Source of the DNA: Strigamia acuminata
Lineage: Eukaryota > Arthropoda > Chilopoda > Geophilomorpha > Linotaeniidae
NCBI GenBank assembly: GCA_949358305.1
Contig: OX442322.1
Location: forward strand, 8,060,001-8,124,000
Direction: 5' to 3'
Length of the DNA: 64,000 nt
The position numbers and the translations under genes were made by a program. Of the stretch, positions 61,601-64,000 are shown piece by piece; positions within the stretch are counted from its first letter, which is position 1, and each line of letters begins with the position of its first letter. The notes under the pieces were generated by a model. That model had not been told where the DNA came from and did no database searches. It saw only the letters and a program-made list of their open reading frames with translations.

Positions 61601-63873
61601 CCTTTCTTCAGAAAACGCTCCTCTTTTGGGACTTCCTCCGCGTGATTTTCGTGAATATACTGCCACATGGACTCGTCGTAACGTTTTTTGTAATCCTCGT
61701 TGGCATCTATTCTTTTGAGTGTGTTGGCCAGTTGGTTCATGGCCAACTCCCAATTGGATTCCAAGTCGACTTCCTGTCCATTGAATGGCAGCATGACTTC
61801 ATAACGTCCATCGTCTAGACGCTTCGTAGTTGATTCGAATCGATCGCGAATAAAGTCGGATTCTTTTTCTCCTGCATTTATTCCGATCGCTTCCAAGTTC
61901 CACAGTTTGTCCAATTTTTCTTGGATGTTTAAGTCGCATGTGTTGCAACATGTTGTCAATTCTTCCTCATCTTCGAATAAATTGGTGTTCCCCGCCGCTC
62001 CGGACAAAACCCAACCAAAAATTGTATTTATTAATCCAAGATCTGCGTTTACTTTTTTCTTGCCGTCCTTAACGACCTTCCACCACACGTCAACTCCTAA
62101 AAGCACATCGATTTGAGAAGTCTTAGCTGGTAGGTCTTCAGCAAGTTCAAGGTTTAACTTCTTCACCTTGTCTATTATTGATGAGTTAAGAATGCCCTGC
62201 ACTCGTGGCAAATTTTCCACAGAAAGCATTGAAAGTTTCAAATCTTGAGTGTCATTTTTACTCTGCAGTGTGACATTAAACACATCATAGTCCGTGGCTG
62301 CTGGAGACGAGTCGTTGAATCTCTGTGTGGTGGCAGAGACACTGCCGCATTTTTTCAGTTTCAGTCTTTCAACAAATTCTTTTGTGATGAACGATCGATG
62401 GCTTCCCGGATCAATCATCCCTCGAATGCTGTGAGTTCCTCCTGATTTTGTTTTGAGGTCCGCGGTGAATATCATTAGTTGTAGAGTCGTCGAGATTGCG
62501 CATGAAACATGTGTTGTTACTTGTGGCTCCTTCGGCTTCTCCGCAGCGCTCGTTGAATTCTTCACCTCGGATTTTTTGCATATTGTGGAGTGGTGTCGCC
62601 CACCACAATGTTTACAAGAAAATTTGACCTTGCAGTCTCCCACTCTATGTCCAGTTCTGAAACAGTTAAAACACAGTCTGTTTTTCTTTACTATTTCGAT
62701 TTTCGCGTTGATTTCGAAATCCTTTTTACAAGAGCCGTTTAAATGTTCATCATCACAAAAAATGCACTTGTTTGTCTTGAAAAGCGTATTCTTGCTTTCA
62801 GATTTCGGTTCACTCTTCGTTTTTGCACTAGTAGACTGCTTGGCGTCTTGAGTAGTTGCGCACGTGGTCATTGAACCTTTCACTTTCGGTTTCTCCACCT
62901 CAGATTTTTCATTCTTGTCTTTTTTCGATTTTTCCGAAACGTTTTCAGTTCGTTCGGCCATCGCAACTTCATTCACAAAGAAATTGAGCAACGTAACAAT
63001 GTTCTTATTTTGAATTCCGTGAACTTGGTAAAATCTTAATGCCATTGAAGTTGGAAACTTGCTAATTATGTCGGGCAATAAGAAAGCTCCGGAAGTTTGA
63101 ATTGGAATCTTAAGTTGCTCGAGAAGTCTAATAGTCGCAGAAATCTTAGTCAAATTCGTTTTTATCGCTTTCGTTGGATATACACTCGTGACAGATTTTA
63201 ATTCTCGAATTGATTTTATTAACGCAGTTTGTTGGGCATCCTCATCACCAAAATGTCTTTCTAGTTCTTCCCTGGCCAGGTCATATGATTCCTCGATCAA
63301 GGGAAAAGTTGAGATGAGAATTGCCGCTTCTCCAGTACACATAGTTTGTAAATACTGGAGTTTTTCAATGTTACTCAGGTCTGGATCCTTGTGTACGGAG
63401 GTCTCGAAGTTGCTTTTAAATGTTCTGTACTTCAAAATATCTCCGTCGAATTTTACGGAATCCAATTTGGGCAGCTTCGAATTTTTTCTAAACGTTGCTG
63501 TCGCGTTCAAGGTTGTGTTCTGATTTGAGCTTGTCGACGTATTTAATCTTCCTCCCAAAGTTGGAAGTGATCGCTTTGAGATTTCGTATCTCGTGCGAAG
63601 AAGATCCACTCTTGCTTGCATAGTCTCAAGCTTGTCAATGCATTCTAGATAATAGCCGTGGTCCGAATATTCCTGTAGATCATTCAGCGCACCGACTATT
63701 CTCGTTTCTTTTGGGTTCGCAGTTTGCACCAGCGCTTCCAGTTCTCCTGGATCTGCTGTCTTCTCCGATATAGACAACAGATGATTCATTGCAGTGACTT
63801 GCGACTCCCAACGTTGTTGTAGCACTTCGATTTGATCCTCAGTTAGAAGATCTCTCATTGTAGGTTCCGCCAT
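58633..63873 (-). CDS. BEL/Pao gag-pol polyprotein, element I (intact, 1746 aa)
   Basis: Full domain set: DUF1759-type gag, knuckles (CIFCDDEHLNGSC, CFNCFRTGHRVGDC, CKHCGGRHH), DPGS protease, FMDD reverse transcriptase, RNase H (LEVFCDAS), integrase finger (CEICRRGK), D1452 in TGVDHLGP, FSDNSKTF, GGAWERL with the NSRPLSY motif intact, and a DUF5641-type end. ATG at 63873 in AAAATGGC context. No stop or lost catalytic residue was seen. With A and E it is one of the best candidates for an active enzyme source in this window. Confidence 0.96.
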   Translation of the reverse strand: MAEPTMRDLLTEDQIEVLQQRWESQVTAMNHLLSISEKTADPGELEALVQTANPKETRIVGALNDLQEYSDHGYYLECIDKLETMQARVDLLRTRYEISKRSLPTLGGRLNTSTSSNQNTTLNATATFRKNSKLPKLDSVKFDGDILKYRTFKSNFETSVHKDPDLSNIEKLQYLQTMCTGEAAILISTFPLIEESYDLAREELERHFGDEDAQQTALIKSIRELKSVTSVYPTKAIKTNLTKISATIRLLEQLKIPIQTSGAFLLPDIISKFPTSMALRFYQVHGIQNKNIVTLLNFFVNEVAMAERTENVSEKSKKDKNEKSEVEKPKVKGSMTTCATTQDAKQSTSAKTKSEPKSESKNTLFKTNKCIFCDDEHLNGSCKKDFEINAKIEIVKKNRLCFNCFRTGHRVGDCKVKFSCKHCGGRHHSTICKKSEVKNSTSAAEKPKEPQVTTHVSCAISTTLQLMIFTADLKTKSGGTHSIRGMIDPGSHRSFITKEFVERLKLKKCGSVSATTQRFNDSSPAATDYDVFNVTLQSKNDTQDLKLSMLSVENLPRVQGILNSSIIDKVKKLNLELAEDLPAKTSQIDVLLGVDVWWKVVKDGKKKVNADLGLINTIFGWVLSGAAGNTNLFEDEEELTTCCNTCDLNIQEKLDKLWNLEAIGINAGEKESDFIRDRFESTTKRLDDGRYEVMLPFNGQEVDLESNWELAMNQLANTLKRIDANEDYKKRYDESMWQYIHENHAEEVPKEERFLKKGTYNIPHHPVIKEDRDTTKFRVVFNASSSKKGKLSLNDCLFPGPSLNPDLILVIVRFRLYCIPIIADIKQAFLQVMINPTQTNFLRFLWVARDYFKEPYSWQNLWNNLMVLRMIVVPFGVISSPFLLCATIRKQAKQFKETHAKEVDALDDGIFMDDLTSGGDFTADTTSHCEKLKMILDDGKLPLVKWATSSKDVFNNLKKEGFHMRGEEFSDLGIIKMLGILWNTAEDVMMFNIPTIEKIPNTKREVVSLMASIFDPMGLIAPVVLQMKLLVQAIWIRTKNWDEKILDSEKKEVEEWSQDIQKLKELKVQRWLQTYSGQDITLEVFCDASTKAFGCSIFVVNLEGKRTLLLSKCRIAPTKKVTLPRLELTAAVVGVRMTKYLLENFLPGYPVTEVRYYSDSTITLAWINSDKNVWKPYVSNRVQEITSSTKPKQWSHVPTEFNPADLLTRPHNSKTLMNNKLWWFGVDVSKLEKTEIIQEILPEEERKIVVMTIQVKESFIGQFFKRFRNYNKLLRVFSYILRWKNKLLRGEPLSPLELEDNQLKILQFSQKLHFSEEIDDVKNKRELSKHSTLRNFELFIDEDGLLRLRSRLKKSLLTFDEVYPIILHYDSWITRLLIKKVHLELLHGDISETLYHLREQFWIIRGRRTIQTVIRECEICRRGKLARNNPSTGDLPAERVTPAAPFQNTGVDHLGPIYVGSNKKEKKKVYILLFTCMVTRSIHLEVSEDLSVPKFLLAMRRFGARHGYPGKIFSDNSKTFERGSLELQSWGKLIGQKDVKTFLSEKRVLWTFIPPLSPWMGGAWERLVRSVKDKLRKILLRSTVDLETLQTLALEISSVLNSRPLSYVPDSVDGGRILAPENFLTGGMPKYVINKQLSAIKKSDLRKLDIKRRQFIWEFWKIWKKSYLMQLRNFYETKGDKFFKNPKVDQIVLLEKMGTNPYFWPLARIKEIFPGEDGQIRVIKVVLPDGRELKRSVKHVRALELE

Positions 63874-64000
63874 TTTCTCTGTCCTCTCTCACAAAAAATT
63901 CGGCTGTGAAATTTGGAAAGAACAGATAAAAACGGGCATGACAATTCAACTTTGTTTTAATTTTTAAGAGAATAAACCTTTTTATTTTATCCCCCAAAAA
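63874..64000 (-). other. Element I 5' leader, start only
   Basis: 127 bases up to the window edge. It contains the sense purine run GGGGGATAAAA (about 63985-63995), as in A, C and G at the same distance from the ATG. Confidence 0.7.

Larger units (their letters stand above)
57011..64000 (-). mobile_element. BEL/Pao retrotransposon I, complete except for its 5' end beyond the window
   Basis: The 3' LTR is 57011-58572, followed (antisense) by an intact polyprotein and the start of its leader, which runs off the window. It is inserted in G after GATTC (57006-57010); the matching flank is outside. It is related to A and C but clearly distinct: about 90 percent identical in pol by eye, with a diverged LTR. 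Confidence 0.92.

Noticed and set aside
1-64000. Host genes, tRNA or rRNA genes, CRISPR arrays, bacterial operons
   Set aside because: None is supported. The regular repeats are LTR pairs, and all long ORFs belong to retrotransposons.

Overview
The window is an animal (metazoan) repeat island. I see no host gene, tRNA, rRNA, CRISPR array or prokaryotic signal. Almost all of the 64 kb is LTR retrotransposon sequence. Most of it is BEL/Pao, a metazoan-restricted lineage, with one Ty3/Gypsy element and one Copia derivative. An arthropod or other invertebrate is the likeliest source, because the BEL primer-binding sites are complementary to an insect-type tRNA-His 3' end. The sequence alone does not fix the species.

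Layout, outermost first. (1) D is an old BEL/Pao element on the minus strand, cut into three pieces: 647-959, 16978-16992 and 42311-43439. Four elements broke it up: F (only an LTR part, 1-646), B (960-16977), E (16993-42310) and G (43440 onward, plus strand). (2) B carries a complete BEL element, A (3461-12775). E carries element C (24713-42146) in its 5' LTR. G carries H (48213-56181) and I (57011 to beyond the window end). (3) C carries a Gypsy element (24798-33002) in its 3' LTR, and H carries a small Copia derivative, J (51206-53703). Most boundaries are supported by TG..CA termini, LTR pairs of equal length and target-site duplications: GGAT for E, GGTCA for C, GTAT for Gypsy, GAGA for H and GTGCC for J.

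Four BEL polyproteins are full length and open: A (1744 aa), C (1744 aa), E (about 1756 aa) and I (1746 aa). Each reads DUF1759-type gag, three zinc knuckles, aspartic protease with a DPGS active site, reverse transcriptase with FMDD, RNase H, integrase and a C-terminal DUF5641-type region. C has lost the first integrase aspartate (D to N). Gypsy has gag and pol in a -1 relation, with a GGGAAAC slippery heptamer directly before the gag stop. LTR pairs differ at only a few positions by eye, so these families moved recently.

Three elements look non-autonomous: B (gag and protease joined to an unrecognised basic tail, no RT or integrase), H (an E relative lacking gag and protease) and J (a 2.5 kb Copia derivative with one 551-aa ORF that keeps only the end of integrase). 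They would need enzymes from full-length relatives, which are present in the same window. Other noteworthy signals are a conserved GCCGGCAA motif where a polypurine tract is expected, covarying hairpins in leaders and LTRs, shared ATGGCG and CATGCGCA motifs in the LTRs, indels inside the tRNA-His primer sites, and three insertions in one short conserved RT-proximal segment.
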